This document shows, one piece after another, positions 45,366-53,897 of a DNA stretch of 64,000 nucleotides. Under the pieces are notes generated by a model, which was not told the origin of the DNA, made no database searches, and saw only the letters and a program-made list of their open reading frames with translations. A program made the translations under genes and the position numbers. The DNA comes from Amycolatopsis tucumanensis (GTDB taxonomy: Bacteria > Actinomycetota > Actinomycetes > Mycobacteriales > Pseudonocardiaceae): assembly GCF_021654135.1 (NCBI RefSeq), contig NZ_JAKGSD010000012.1, positions 1 to 64,000 on the forward strand. Direction: 5' to 3'. Position 1 is the first letter of the stretch. Each line of letters begins with the position of its first letter.

Positions 45366-46207
45366 CCATGGCCAGGAAGACCATCGATCTGCGCGGCGAG
45401 GTCGTCGCGATCACCGGCGGCGCCCGCGGCATCGGGCTGGCCACCGCCACCCGGCTGACCCGCCTCGGCGCGACGGTCGCCATCGGCGACATCGACGAAC
45501 CCCGGGTGAAGGCCGCGGGCGAGGACCTCGGGCTGACCGTGCACAGCCGGCTCGACGTCACCGATCCCCGGTCCTTCGAGGAGTTCCTCGACCGGGTCGA
45601 ACGCGAACTCGGACCGCTCGACGTCCTGGTCAACAACGCCGGCATCATGCCGGTCGGGCAACTGACCGACGAACCCGACGAGGTCACCCGGCGCATCCTG
45701 GACATCAACGTCTTCGGCGTGATCGTGGGCAGCCGCCTCGCCGCGCGGCGCATGGCGCCCCGGCGGCGCGGGCACGTCATCAACATCGCTTCGCTGGCCG
45801 GGGAAACCTTCCTGCCGGGGCTGGCCACCTACAGCGGGAGCAAGGCCGCGGTGGTCGGGTTCACCGAATCGGCACGCCGCGAACTGCGGCGGTCCGGAGT
45901 CTGCTTCTCCGCGGTCCTGCCGACCTTCACCGACACCGAACTGTCCGCGGGCACACCCGGCACCCGCGGCATGCGCAACGCCGCCCCCGAGGACATCGCC
46001 GAAGCGATCGCCGCCCTGATCACCAAGCCACGGCCGGAAGTCCGCGTCACCCGCGCGGCCGGCCTGATGTCGGCGAGCCAGCGCTACCTCCCCCGCCGCG
46101 TCAACGACGCCGTCTTCCGGCTCGGCGGCATGTACGAGGCGTTCACATCCAAAGTGGACACCGAACACCGCCGCGCCTACGAAGAACGCGCCCGCGCCAC
46201 GCGCTGA
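45362..46207 (+). CDS. Short-chain dehydrogenase/reductase coupled to the P450
   Basis: The 281-residue SDR has TGGARGIGLA (about 17-26), NNAG, catalytic Ser in NIASLAGE and YSGSK as the Tyr-Lys pair. The C-terminus is long and basic. Asp in IGDID after strand 2 favours NAD. ATG 45362 overlaps the P450 stop as ATGA; ATG 45368 is a second choice. It probably oxidises the alcohol made by the P450. A 14-bp hairpin terminator follows. Confidence 0.9.
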   Translation: MTMARKTIDLRGEVVAITGGARGIGLATATRLTRLGATVAIGDIDEPRVKAAGEDLGLTVHSRLDVTDPRSFEEFLDRVERELGPLDVLVNNAGIMPVGQLTDEPDEVTRRILDINVFGVIVGSRLAARRMAPRRRGHVINIASLAGETFLPGLATYSGSKAAVVGFTESARRELRRSGVCFSAVLPTFTDTELSAGTPGTRGMRNAAPEDIAEAIAALITKPRPEVRVTRAAGLMSASQRYLPRRVNDAVFRLGGMYEAFTSKVDTEHRRAYEERARATR

Positions 46208-46225
46208 ACGAGTGAAGCGGACGGC

Positions 46226-46263
46226 ACTGACCGGCTGCCACTCGATTCCGGCAGCCGGTCAGT
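46226..46263. terminator. Hairpin terminator between SDR and VOC remnant
   Basis: Fourteen-base arms (46226-46239 and 46250-46263) are perfectly complementary around a ten-base loop. The right arm covers the stop codon of the minus-strand VOC remnant (46259-46261). Confidence 0.75.
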
Positions 46264-46535
46264 TGACGTCCGACTCGTTTCCTTCGGGGTCCTTCATCCC
46301 GACCGCGTAGTGGTCGAGCCCGTCCTGCCGTAGGACGCAGGTGATGGTGGCGCCCAGGCCCACCAGGCGGTCGGCTTCGGCGTCCACCCGCTCCTTCCGC
46401 TTGGACCACCTGGTCGTCCCAGGTGTCGAAACCGGCCGGGGGCGGCGCGAGTTCGTAGCCCAGCGCGGCAGTCCAGAAGCTCGCCTGGCGGTCGGGATAG
46501 GCACAGCCGATCACGAGCTGGTAGCGAACGGACAT
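46259..46535 (-). pseudogene. VOC/glyoxalase-like protein, deleted and frameshifted
   Basis: The 5' part (from ATG 46535) encodes SVRYQLVIGCAYPDRQASFW, ALGYELAPPPAGFDTWDD, the start of a glyoxalase-like domain. The 3' part, in another frame, encodes VDAEADRLVGLGATI, DHYAVGMKDPEGNESDVN, its end. The middle 45-55 residues of this family are missing and the two parts do not join in one frame. The metal-binding site cannot form, so it is non-functional. Confidence 0.8.
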
Positions 46536-46590
46536 CGCGTTTCCTTCCTTGCGCAGTGTTCTGGCTCAGCCGAGGAAACGGCTCGGCGCT

Positions 46591-47133
46591 TCAACGCGCG
46601 AAGATCACGGCTCCCGGGACGTCCTCGTCCGGCCTGAGGACCAGTTCGGCCTCGATCGTGAATCCCGCGTCACGAAGCCAGCCCCTGACCCTGCTCGGCG
46701 GACGATGGTGACTGTCCACATTGATCGGACGACCGGTATGACCTTCGGACGTGTGCCGAGTCTCGTCACCGACATGGAAGCCGACCAGCAACACTCCGTG
46801 TGGTCGCAGCACCCGACGGAACTCATCGCACACGCCCGGCATGGCGTCGTCCGGCACGTGGATCACCGACCAGAACGCGACTATGCCGGCGACCGAGTCG
46901 TCCGCCAGATCGAGGCCGGTCATCGTGCCGACCTCGAAGCGCAGGTCTGGATGGTCGCGCCGCGCGATGGCGATCATCTCTGGCGAGAGATCGATGCCGA
47001 ACACGTCCATCCCGGCCTCGTGCAGATAGCCGGTGACGTATCCGGTCCCGCAGCCGACATCGGCCACCGGCCCGCCGCCGGCACCCTGTGCCAGCTCGGC
47101 GAACAACGTCAGGCTCGCGCGCAGATACGGCAT
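46591..47133 (-). CDS. Class I SAM-dependent methyltransferase, N-terminus cut by an amber codon
   Basis: The 180-residue ORF has SAM motif I VADVGCGTGYVTGYL (about 24-38), the acidic end of strand 2 in FGIDLSPEM and a motif IV-like FWSVIHVP. The same frame continues upstream through 25 codons with typical family sequence (SYDTDASGYAEKVRGLLDE) to ATG 47223, but codon five is TAG (47209-47211). Either the gene was inactivated recently or translation starts at ATG 47133 without the N-terminal cap helix. The substrate is unknown. Confidence 0.6.
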   Translation of the reverse strand: MPYLRASLTLFAELAQGAGGGPVADVGCGTGYVTGYLHEAGMDVFGIDLSPEMIAIARRDHPDLRFEVGTMTGLDLADDSVAGIVAFWSVIHVPDDAMPGVCDEFRRVLRPHGVLLVGFHVGDETRHTSEGHTGRPINVDSHHRPPSRVRGWLRDAGFTIEAELVLRPDEDVPGAVIFAR

Positions 47134-47284
47134 CTCGTCGAGCAGCCCGCGTACCTTCTCGGCGTATCCGGAGGCGTCGGTGTCGTACGACGAGCGAGTA
47201 TCGGAAAGCTAGTCGCCGGTCATGGGTGGCACAGTAGCCCGATATCGCGACGCCCTGCCCCGTGACGACAGGCGCCCGCGGGAG

Positions 47285-47719
47285 TCAGTTCGCCGAGTCC
47301 TCGAAGATCAGGAACGTGCGGGTGCCGAGCACCTCGGGTATGGCCTGCAGCTGCTCGAGCACGACGCGGCGCAGCGCGTCGTTGTCCGCGGCGCGCACCA
47401 GCAGCATCACGTCGAACTCACCGCCGGTCAGGGCCATGTGCCGGACCTCCGGGATGGTGCGCAGCCGCTCCTTGAGGTCTCGCCAGCCGTTCTGCCGCAC
47501 GGTGAGGCTCACGTACGCCGAGGTGGTCAACCCGATCTTCACCGGGTCCACGGTGGCGGTGAAGCCGGTGATGACGCCCCGCGTCGTGAGGCGTTCCAGG
47601 CGGGCGTAGGCGTTCGCGCGCGAGATCCGCACCCGCTCGGCGAGGGCGCGCACCGACAGCCGCCCGTCCGCGCGCAGCTCGGCGACGATCCGTCGGTCGA
47701 CGTCGTCCAGGGTGTCCAT
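47285..47719 (-). CDS. Lrp/AsnC-family regulator, probable BkdR
   Basis: The 144-residue protein has an N-terminal HTH (about 5-55: LDDVDRRIVAELRADGRLS, ISRANAYARLERL) and a C-terminal RAM effector domain (about 65-140). It is divergent from the branched-chain 2-oxoacid dehydrogenase operon, the usual position of its specific regulator, with 132 bases between starts. Branched-chain amino acids or their 2-oxoacids are likely effectors. ATG 47719 is used; GTG 47728 is an alternative. Confidence 0.9.
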   Translation of the reverse strand: MDTLDDVDRRIVAELRADGRLSVRALAERVRISRANAYARLERLTTRGVITGFTATVDPVKIGLTTSAYVSLTVRQNGWRDLKERLRTIPEVRHMALTGGEFDVMLLVRAADNDALRRVVLEQLQAIPEVLGTRTFLIFEDSAN

Positions 47720-47791
47720 CCGTCTCACTTCCCGGCGCCGAGACCGCCGTCCCGGAGAGAACCGATTCGATTCCGCGCCCCGGGCGGCCGA

Positions 47792-47819
47792 TTGTCTCGA
47801 CTCTTCTCGTAGTTATGGT
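47792..47819 (+). promoter_or_regulatory. Candidate promoter of the bkd operon
   Basis: TTGTCT (47792-47797) and TATGGT (47814-47819) are spaced by 16 bases and lie in the only AT-richer part of the Lrp/bkd intergenic region. Confidence 0.4.
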
Positions 47820-47851
47820 CAAACTGCACACGATGACGGCACCATCCTGTC

Positions 47852-48940
47852 ATGTCGTCCATCGCCAGCACAGGAGTTCCGGACGCGGCAGCCGCCCCGG
47901 TCCGGCTGATCGACGAGCGCGGCGCGCACGTCGGCGAGCACCCGTTGCCGCCCGTCGCCGAGCTCGTCGCCGGGTACCGCGGGCTGCTGCTGGCCCGCCG
48001 CCTCAACGAGCAGGCCGGCGCGCTGGTCCGGCAGGGACGGCTCGCGGTGTACCCGTCCTCGCGCGGCCAGGAGGCCTGCCAGGTCGCCTGCGCCCAGGTG
48101 CTCGCCGAGGGCGACTGGCTGTTCCCGACCTACCGCGACACCGCGGCGGTCGCCGCCCGCGGCGTGGACCCGGTCGAGGTGCTGAGCATGCTGCGCGGCG
48201 ACTGGCACTGCGGCTACGACCCGGTGGCCCACCGCGTGGCCCCGCAGGCCACCCCGCTCGCGACCCAGCTGCTGCACGCCGTCGGCGTCGCGCACGCGGC
48301 CCGGCTCAAGGGCGAGGACACCGTGGTGATGGCGCTGTGCGGGGACGGCGCGACCAGCGAGGGCGACTTCCACGAGGCCTGCAACTTCGCCGCCGTCTTC
48401 CGCGCGCCGGTGGTGTTCTTCGTGCAGAACAACAAGTACGCGATCTCCGTGCCGCTGGCCCGCCAGTCGGTGGCGCCGTCCCTGGCGGCCAAGGCGGTCG
48501 GCTACGGCATGCCCGGCGTCCTGGTCGACGGCAACGACTTCGCCGCCCTCACCGTGGTGCTCGGCGAGGCGGTCGCCCGGGCACGCGCCGGTGGCGGGCC
48601 GACGCTCGTCGAAGCCGACACCTACCGCATGGACGCCCACACCAACGCCGACGACGCCGCCCGGTACCGCACCGAGGACGAGGTCGCCGGGTGGGTGCAA
48701 CGCGACCCGCTGACCCGCCTGCGCACGCACCTGGCGGAGACCGGTGCCCTCGGCGAGGAACGCGAGGCCGAGTTCGCCGCCGCGGCCGAGGAGATGGCCG
48801 CGCACGTGCGAGCCGGGCTCGGGGCCGAGACCCCGGTGGACCCGGAAGAGCTGTTCGCCCACGTCTACGCGACCCCCACCCCGCAACTGGCCGAGCAGCG
48901 CGCCGCCCTGCGCGCCGAGCTCGAGTTCGAGGAGGCCTGA
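47852..48940 (+). CDS. bkdA: Branched-chain 2-oxoacid dehydrogenase E1 alpha subunit
   Basis: The 362-residue subunit has the thiamine-diphosphate motif GDGATSEGDFHEACNFAAVF-NN (about 155-190) and the phosphorylation-loop-like YRMDAHTNADDA. It decarboxylates 2-oxoacids from Val, Leu and Ile, with thiamine diphosphate bound between alpha and beta subunits. The set also resembles pyruvate dehydrogenase E1; the Lrp neighbour favours the branched-chain assignment. No clear ribosome site precedes ATG 47852. Its TGA overlaps the bkdB ATG by one base. Confidence 0.9.
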   Translation: MSSIASTGVPDAAAAPVRLIDERGAHVGEHPLPPVAELVAGYRGLLLARRLNEQAGALVRQGRLAVYPSSRGQEACQVACAQVLAEGDWLFPTYRDTAAVAARGVDPVEVLSMLRGDWHCGYDPVAHRVAPQATPLATQLLHAVGVAHAARLKGEDTVVMALCGDGATSEGDFHEACNFAAVFRAPVVFFVQNNKYAISVPLARQSVAPSLAAKAVGYGMPGVLVDGNDFAALTVVLGEAVARARAGGGPTLVEADTYRMDAHTNADDAARYRTEDEVAGWVQRDPLTRLRTHLAETGALGEEREAEFAAAAEEMAAHVRAGLGAETPVDPEELFAHVYATPTPQLAEQRAALRAELEFEEA

Positions 48941-49941
48941 TGCCGGCGACCAAGATGACCATGGCCCAGGCGATCAACACCGCCCTGCGCGACGCCATGA
49001 CCGCCGACGACCGGGTCGTCGTCTTCGGCGAGGACGTCGGGCAGCTGGGCGGCGTGTTCCGGGTGACCGACGGGCTGCACCGCGACTTCGGCGAGGCACG
49101 CTGCTTCGACACGCCGCTCGCCGAATCCGGCATCGTCGGCCTCGCCGTCGGGATGGCGATGAACGGGATGCGCCCGGTCGTGGAGATGCAGTTCGACGCG
49201 TTCGCCTATCCGGCGTTCGAGCAGATCGCCAGCCACGTCGCCAAGCTGGGCAACCGCACCCGCGGCCGCGTGCGGCTGCCGATGGTCATCCGCATCCCCT
49301 ACGCCGGCGGCATCGGCGGGGTGGAGCACCACTGCGACTCCTCCGAGGCCTACTACGCCCACACCCCCGGCCTGACCGTGGTCACCCCGGCCACCAACGC
49401 CGACGCCTACGGCTTGCTGCGCGCGTCGATCGACAGCCCCGACCCGGTGGTGTTCCTCGAACCGAAGAAGCGCTACTTCGCCAAGGAAGAGGTCGACGTC
49501 GCCGAGGCCGTCCCGCCGATCGGGCGGGCGGTCGTGCGCAAGCCCGGCCGGGACGCCACCCTGATCGCCTACGGCCCGTCGGTGCCCGTCGCGCTCGCCG
49601 CGGCCGAGCAGGCCGCCACCGAGGGCCGCGACCTGGGCGTGGTCGACCTGCGCTCGATCGTCCCGTTCGACGACGACACCGTCTGCGCCGAGGTCCGCCG
49701 GACCGGGCGCGCCGTCGTGATCGCCGAGGCGCCCGGTTTCGCGTCCGTGGCCTCGGAAATCGCCGCCCGGGTGACCGAACGCTGCTTCCACCACCTGGAG
49801 GCCCCGGTGCGCCGGGTGACCGGGTTCGACGTGCCCTACCCGGCGCCGAAGCTGGAACACCACTTCCTGCCCGGCACCGACCGGATCCTCGACGCCGTCG
49901 ACACCCTGCAGTGGCAGGACTCCTGGGAGGTCACCGCGTGA
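48940..49941 (+). CDS. bkdB: Branched-chain 2-oxoacid dehydrogenase E1 beta subunit
   Basis: The 333-residue transketolase-type subunit begins MTMAQAINTALRDAMTADDR and has GEDVGQLGGVF with the Glu that activates thiamine diphosphate, DTPLAESGIVGLAVGMAMNG and a C-terminal transketolase-C domain (about 205-325). It forms an alpha2beta2 tetramer with BkdA. The start overlaps the bkdA stop (TGATG) and its stop overlaps the E2 start (GTGA), so the three subunits are made in step. Confidence 0.93.
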   Translation: MPATKMTMAQAINTALRDAMTADDRVVVFGEDVGQLGGVFRVTDGLHRDFGEARCFDTPLAESGIVGLAVGMAMNGMRPVVEMQFDAFAYPAFEQIASHVAKLGNRTRGRVRLPMVIRIPYAGGIGGVEHHCDSSEAYYAHTPGLTVVTPATNADAYGLLRASIDSPDPVVFLEPKKRYFAKEEVDVAEAVPPIGRAVVRKPGRDATLIAYGPSVPVALAAAEQAATEGRDLGVVDLRSIVPFDDDTVCAEVRRTGRAVVIAEAPGFASVASEIAARVTERCFHHLEAPVRRVTGFDVPYPAPKLEHHFLPGTDRILDAVDTLQWQDSWEVTA

Positions 49942-51200
49942 GCGTGCAGGTCTTCACCCTTCCCGACCTCGGCGAGGGTCTCACCGAAGCCGAACTCGTG
50001 CGCTGGCTGGTCAAGGTCGGCGACCCGGTCGCCGTCGACGCGCCGGTCGCCGAGGTCGAAACGGCCAAGGCCGCGGTCGAGGTGCCCTCCCCGTACGCGG
50101 GCGTGGTCGCCGCGCTGCACGGCGAGGAGGGCGCCACCCTCGCCGTCGGTGAGCCGCTGATCTCGGTCGCTCCCAACACAGACGTGGGCGCGACGGCCTC
50201 CTATGTGGAGGAAGAGCGAGCCGGGTCCGGCAACGTCCTGATCGGCTACGGCACCAGTGACGCCGCACCGTCACGACGCAGGCGCCGTCCGGTCAAGGCC
50301 GGGCCGTCGCCCCGGCACGACGGGGACCGGCCGGCCGTGGTGTCGCCGATCGTCCGCCAGCTCGCCCGCCGCACCGGCGTCGATCTGGAAGCGCTCACCG
50401 GCAGCGGGCCGAACGGCCTGATCACCCGCCGGGACGTGGAGGCGGCAGCGGGCGGCCCGGCCGCCGCGGAAGAGCAGGCGGCAGGCGATGTGGACCGCCG
50501 GACCGGGCTGCCGATCCGCACCCGGGTGCCGCTGAAGGGCCTGCGCAAGGCGGTCGCCGAAACCCTCAGCCGCAGCCGCGCGGAGATCCCGGAGGCCACC
50601 ACCTGGGTGGACGTCGACGCGACGGCGCTGCTCGACCTGCGGGCCCAGCTCGCGGAAACCGGGCAGGCGCCGGGCATCCTCGCCATGGTCGCCCGCTTCG
50701 TGATCGCCGGCCTCACGCGGTTCCCCGAGCTCAACGCGCGCGTGGACACCGAGCGCGGCGAGATCGCCCACCTCGACGGCGTCAACCTCGGCCTGGCCGC
50801 GCAGACCGATCGCGGGCTCGTCGTCCCGGCGATCACCGGCGCGCACCGGCTCGGCATGCGCGGCCTGGACGCCGAGATCCGCAGGCTCACCGCGGCGGCC
50901 CGCGCGGGCACCGCCACCGCGGCCGAGCTCAGCTCCAGCTCGTTCACGCTCAACAACTATGGGGTGCTCGGCGTCGACGGCAGCGCGGCGATCATCAACC
51001 ACCCGGAGGTCGCCATCCTCGGGATGGGCCGCATCATCCCGCGGCCGTGGGTCGTCGGCGGTGAGGTCGTCGCCCGGCAGATCGTGCAGCTGTCCCTGGT
51101 GTTCGACCACCGGGTGTGCGACGGCGGCACCGCGGGCGGCTTCCTCCGCTACGTCGCCGACGCGATCGAATCCCCGACCTCGGCGATGGCCGACCTGTGA
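49938..51200 (+). CDS. bkdC: Branched-chain 2-oxoacid dehydrogenase E2 acyltransferase
   Basis: The 420-residue protein has one lipoyl domain (1-78) with Lys44 in VETAKAAVE, a flexible Arg/Ser-rich linker, an E1/E3-binding domain (about 135-170: VSPIVRQLARRTGVDLEALTGSGPNG) and a catalytic domain (about 195-420). The active site His and Asp are in FDHRVCDGG. It passes the acyl group from E1 to CoA. The E3 gene is not in the window, so a shared lipoamide dehydrogenase is presumed. Confidence 0.94.
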   Translation: MSVQVFTLPDLGEGLTEAELVRWLVKVGDPVAVDAPVAEVETAKAAVEVPSPYAGVVAALHGEEGATLAVGEPLISVAPNTDVGATASYVEEERAGSGNVLIGYGTSDAAPSRRRRRPVKAGPSPRHDGDRPAVVSPIVRQLARRTGVDLEALTGSGPNGLITRRDVEAAAGGPAAAEEQAAGDVDRRTGLPIRTRVPLKGLRKAVAETLSRSRAEIPEATTWVDVDATALLDLRAQLAETGQAPGILAMVARFVIAGLTRFPELNARVDTERGEIAHLDGVNLGLAAQTDRGLVVPAITGAHRLGMRGLDAEIRRLTAAARAGTATAAELSSSSFTLNNYGVLGVDGSAAIINHPEVAILGMGRIIPRPWVVGGEVVARQIVQLSLVFDHRVCDGGTAGGFLRYVADAIESPTSAMADL

Positions 51201-51209
51201 GCGGCGCCC

Positions 51210-52016
51210 TCAGCCGGTCAGCAGGTCGTCGAAGAACGCGGTGATCGACGGTTGCGTCCCGGCGGCGCTGTGGCCCACCCCGGGCACCTCGGCCGTCCGC
51301 ACCGCGGCGCCGTGCTCTCGCAGGCTGGTGGCGAGGCGGGCCAGCTCGGCGGGGCGGCTGCGGCCGGGTTCACCCATCGCGGCCAGGTCGGCGCGCCCGT
51401 CGTCATCGGCGCCGATGGTCAGCAGCGCCGGCACCCGCGCGATCGCGGCCGGGTCCACAGTGGACCCGAATCGGTCGCGGGTGTCGGCGGTGCCGTCCGG
51501 CCAGGCGCGCGTGGGGTCGAGCACGGTCACGCTGCCCGGCGCGCTCACGGCGACGGCCTCGACCCGCTCCGGGTGCAGGTAGAGGAACCGGTGGGCGAAC
51601 TGGCCACCGCCGGAGTGCCCGCACAGCATCACCGTGTCCACCCGCGCGTTCCACCGCTCCCGGACCTGGTCCAGGATCTCCAGCAGCACCAGGTCGAACC
51701 GGATGCCGAAGGCGTCGAGGGTCTTGTAGTTGTGCACGTCGTCGGGATCGTCGATGCCGGCCGGGAACAGGGGCGTCACGACGATGACGTCGTGCCGGTC
51801 GGCGAACGGGATCAGCCCTTCCCGCAAGGCGCCGACGTTGCGCCCGGTGCCGTGCACGGCCACCAGCACCGGCATCCGCGCCTCGGGCGTCCAGGTCCGC
51901 GGCACGTAGGCGCAGTAGCTGCAGCGCGGCTCGGTGGGCGCGGCGAAGAATGGGGTGCGGCCGGTCAGCAGCCGGCGGCCGGGGTGCGCGGCGGGCAGGT
52001 CTTCGACGCGGATCAC
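51210..52016 (-). CDS. Alpha/beta hydrolase
   Basis: The 268-residue protein has the oxyanion region VAVHGTGRNVG (about 53-63), nucleophile Ser in CGHSGGGQFAHRF (about 135) and catalytic His in VPGVGHSAAG near the end. An extended insertion after the nucleophile forms a cap. It could be a thioesterase, lipase or C-C hydrolase. It is the last gene of the operon beginning with the MFS transporter, overlapping the 62-residue ORF by four bases. It probably acts on a product of the AtuA/DUF4387 step. Confidence 0.83.
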   Translation of the reverse strand: MIRVEDLPAAHPGRRLLTGRTPFFAAPTEPRCSYCAYVPRTWTPEARMPVLVAVHGTGRNVGALREGLIPFADRHDVIVVTPLFPAGIDDPDDVHNYKTLDAFGIRFDLVLLEILDQVRERWNARVDTVMLCGHSGGGQFAHRFLYLHPERVEAVAVSAPGSVTVLDPTRAWPDGTADTRDRFGSTVDPAAIARVPALLTIGADDDGRADLAAMGEPGRSRPAELARLATSLREHGAAVRTAEVPGVGHSAAGTQPSITAFFDDLLTG

Positions 52017-52201
52017 GGTTTCTCCCTTGCGGACGGTTGGCCTAGGACGAGGGCTCGGGTGAGCGAGGTGACGGTCGGGGCCGCATCGATGTGCCAGATC
52101 GTGCCGAGCACAGTGGACGGTCCCGGCGGGAGAGCCCGCGCCAGCCGCCGGGCCGCCCGGCTGCGCTCGGCGTGGCAGGCGCCGAGGTCGTCAGCGATCA
52201 T
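52013..52201 (-). CDS. 62-residue ORF of unknown function inside the AtuA operon
   Basis: The product is basic and has no recognised motif; ARRLARALPPGPS and IWHIDAAPTVTSLTRAL are its only ordered-looking stretches. It overlaps the DUF4387 stop by 11 bases at its start and the hydrolase start as ATGA at its end, so it would be translated in register with both. That geometry supports a real gene, but codon bias alone does not decide it. Confidence 0.4.
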   Translation of the reverse strand: MIADDLGACHAERSRAARRLARALPPGPSTVLGTIWHIDAAPTVTSLTRALVLGQPSAREKP

Positions 52202-52517
52202 CGCGCCCGACCGGCATGCGGGCCAGCGGGACGTGGTGCTGGCCCGCGTGCATGTCGCGGTCCCGCAGCGAGCCCTGGCTGACCGGGCGTGGGAAGGAGA
52301 TCTTGACGACGTTCAGCGAGGGGATGCGGAAGATCTGGACGGTGCTCTCCTCGACGCGGTACAGCTGCGCGATCACCCGCTCGTTGAGGAACGACTCGTC
52401 GGCGGCGATCCGGTAGCCCTCGGCGTCGCGCAGGAACACCTCCATGGTCACCCAGAACGGCCCGGCGTTCTTGGACCGGACCTCGTGAGCCAGGTCGGCG
52501 AGAGTGGTGTCAGGCAC
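52191..52517 (-). CDS. DUF4387 protein
   Basis: The 108-residue protein has the family pattern LADLAHEVRSKNAGPFWVT, NERVIAQLYRV and IPSLNVVKISFPRP-QGS-RD-HAGQ. DUF4387 genes usually lie next to, or are fused with, AtuA (DUF1446) genes, as here, and probably form a subunit of the same enzyme. The GTG at 52517 overlaps the AtuA stop by eight bases. The reaction is not known. Confidence 0.9.
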   Translation of the reverse strand: MPDTTLADLAHEVRSKNAGPFWVTMEVFLRDAEGYRIAADESFLNERVIAQLYRVEESTVQIFRIPSLNVVKISFPRPVSQGSLRDRDMHAGQHHVPLARMPVGRDDR

Positions 52518-53892
52518 GGGTGTTCTCCCCCAGTTCGATGCGGAACAGGCTCAGCGGGTCGTCGCAGTCGACGACGTGGTTGAGCACGAACTCGTACGCC
52601 GCGCCGCGCTCGACCTCGGCGGGCGAGGACGCGAACGCGAAGCTGGGCAGGTAGTCCATCCCGGGCGCGGGCAGGTGCAGCATCAACGGGTTGGCCACCT
52701 TCGCCACGGCCGTGGCGGTGGCCTGGTCGGGCGCGTTGACCAGCAGCATCACCCCCACCTCGCGCGGCGGCCCGCTCTCCGGCTCGAGGTCGTCCAGCAC
52801 CGCGTTGTGCCCATAGAGGCGCAGGTCGAAGGCGTACTCACCGTCCGCCAGCCCGAGCGTCTGGCCGACCCGCTGCCGGATCACCGTGCGCATCAGGTCC
52901 GCCCAGGCGTCGATGTCGGCCAGGACCAGCGGGTCCCGGATCGCGGCGAACGACATGGTCTCGTAGCCGGTGACCCGGGCGCCCTCCAGCTTGATCGTGT
53001 ACTGGCCTGCGACGTGGAACTTCGACCCCTCCACCCGGACGATCCGGTCGTCGAGCGCGGTGTAGCGGGCCTCCCGGACGTCGAGGGTGCCGTCGGGTTC
53101 GCGCATCTCGAACGGGTTCACCGTCTCGTACAGCATGTGGGCGGCCACCGTGATCGGCGTGCACGACACCGTGGGATCCAGCGGCTCGATGGTGAACCCG
53201 TCGGCGTCGATGGTGGCCAGCACCCCGCCCGCGCGCGGGTTGGTGGTGCACTGCCCGCCGCACTCGACGATCTTGGCGGCGTGCCAGGTGGGTCCGGCCG
53301 GCATGCCCATCATGAGCGGGTAGGCGGCCGCCACGGCGGTGTCGGTGGCGCGGCCGGCGAGCACGACCTGGGCGCCCGCCCGCAGCGCCGCGACGATCGG
53401 CTCGTGTCCCATCGCGCCGACGATGTGGGTGCAGCTTTCCAGGGTTTCGGCCCGCAGCTCTCCCAGCGGCGGCAACGGGTGGACCCGGCCCGCGTTGAGG
53501 TGTTCCTTCAGATCGGCCGGATTCTGCTCGCTGTAGATCTTCGCGACCGGCAGGTCGAGGCCTTCCTCCGCCATCACCTCGGCGGCGATGCCGGCGACCC
53601 AGTCCACCCCGCGGTCGGTGCCGCTGGTGCCGCACGAGCCCACGATCACGGGAATGCCCGCGTCCGCGGCGGCGGTGAACAGGCTGCGCAGATCGCGGGC
53701 CACCGCCTTGGCCGTCGTCTTGGGTGTCGCCGACCCCAGGTAGTGGGGGCCGGAGTCCGTGGATCCGCCGTCGATGCTGATCACGTCGGCGCCGAGCGCG
53801 ATGCCGCGCTCGATCGTGGCGTGATCCCAGCCCGCGCCGAGCATGCCGCTCGGTGTCAGGACGCGGACGGACTTCACCGGTTCGTTGCCCAT
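52510..53892 (-). CDS. AtuA/DUF1446-like acyclic terpene utilization family protein
   Basis: The 460-residue protein has the DUF1446 hallmark GAGWDHATIERGIALGADVISIDGGSTDSGP near the start, IVGSCGTSGTDRGVDWV, and ECGGQCTTNPRAGG, a His/Cys-containing loop. Pseudomonas AtuA is needed for citronellol breakdown but its chemistry is unknown. ATG 53892 has GAGG just upstream; ATG 53901 is possible. Together with DUF4387 it forms the core of this operon. No acyl-CoA carboxylase or HMG-CoA-lyase-like gene of the classic Atu pathway is present, so terpenes are not the obvious substrate. Confidence 0.87.
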   Translation of the reverse strand: MGNEPVKSVRVLTPSGMLGAGWDHATIERGIALGADVISIDGGSTDSGPHYLGSATPKTTAKAVARDLRSLFTAAADAGIPVIVGSCGTSGTDRGVDWVAGIAAEVMAEEGLDLPVAKIYSEQNPADLKEHLNAGRVHPLPPLGELRAETLESCTHIVGAMGHEPIVAALRAGAQVVLAGRATDTAVAAAYPLMMGMPAGPTWHAAKIVECGGQCTTNPRAGGVLATIDADGFTIEPLDPTVSCTPITVAAHMLYETVNPFEMREPDGTLDVREARYTALDDRIVRVEGSKFHVAGQYTIKLEGARVTGYETMSFAAIRDPLVLADIDAWADLMRTVIRQRVGQTLGLADGEYAFDLRLYGHNAVLDDLEPESGPPREVGVMLLVNAPDQATATAVAKVANPLMLHLPAPGMDYLPSFAFASSPAEVERGAAYEFVLNHVVDCDDPLSLFRIELGENTRA

Positions 53893-53897
53893 GCTCC

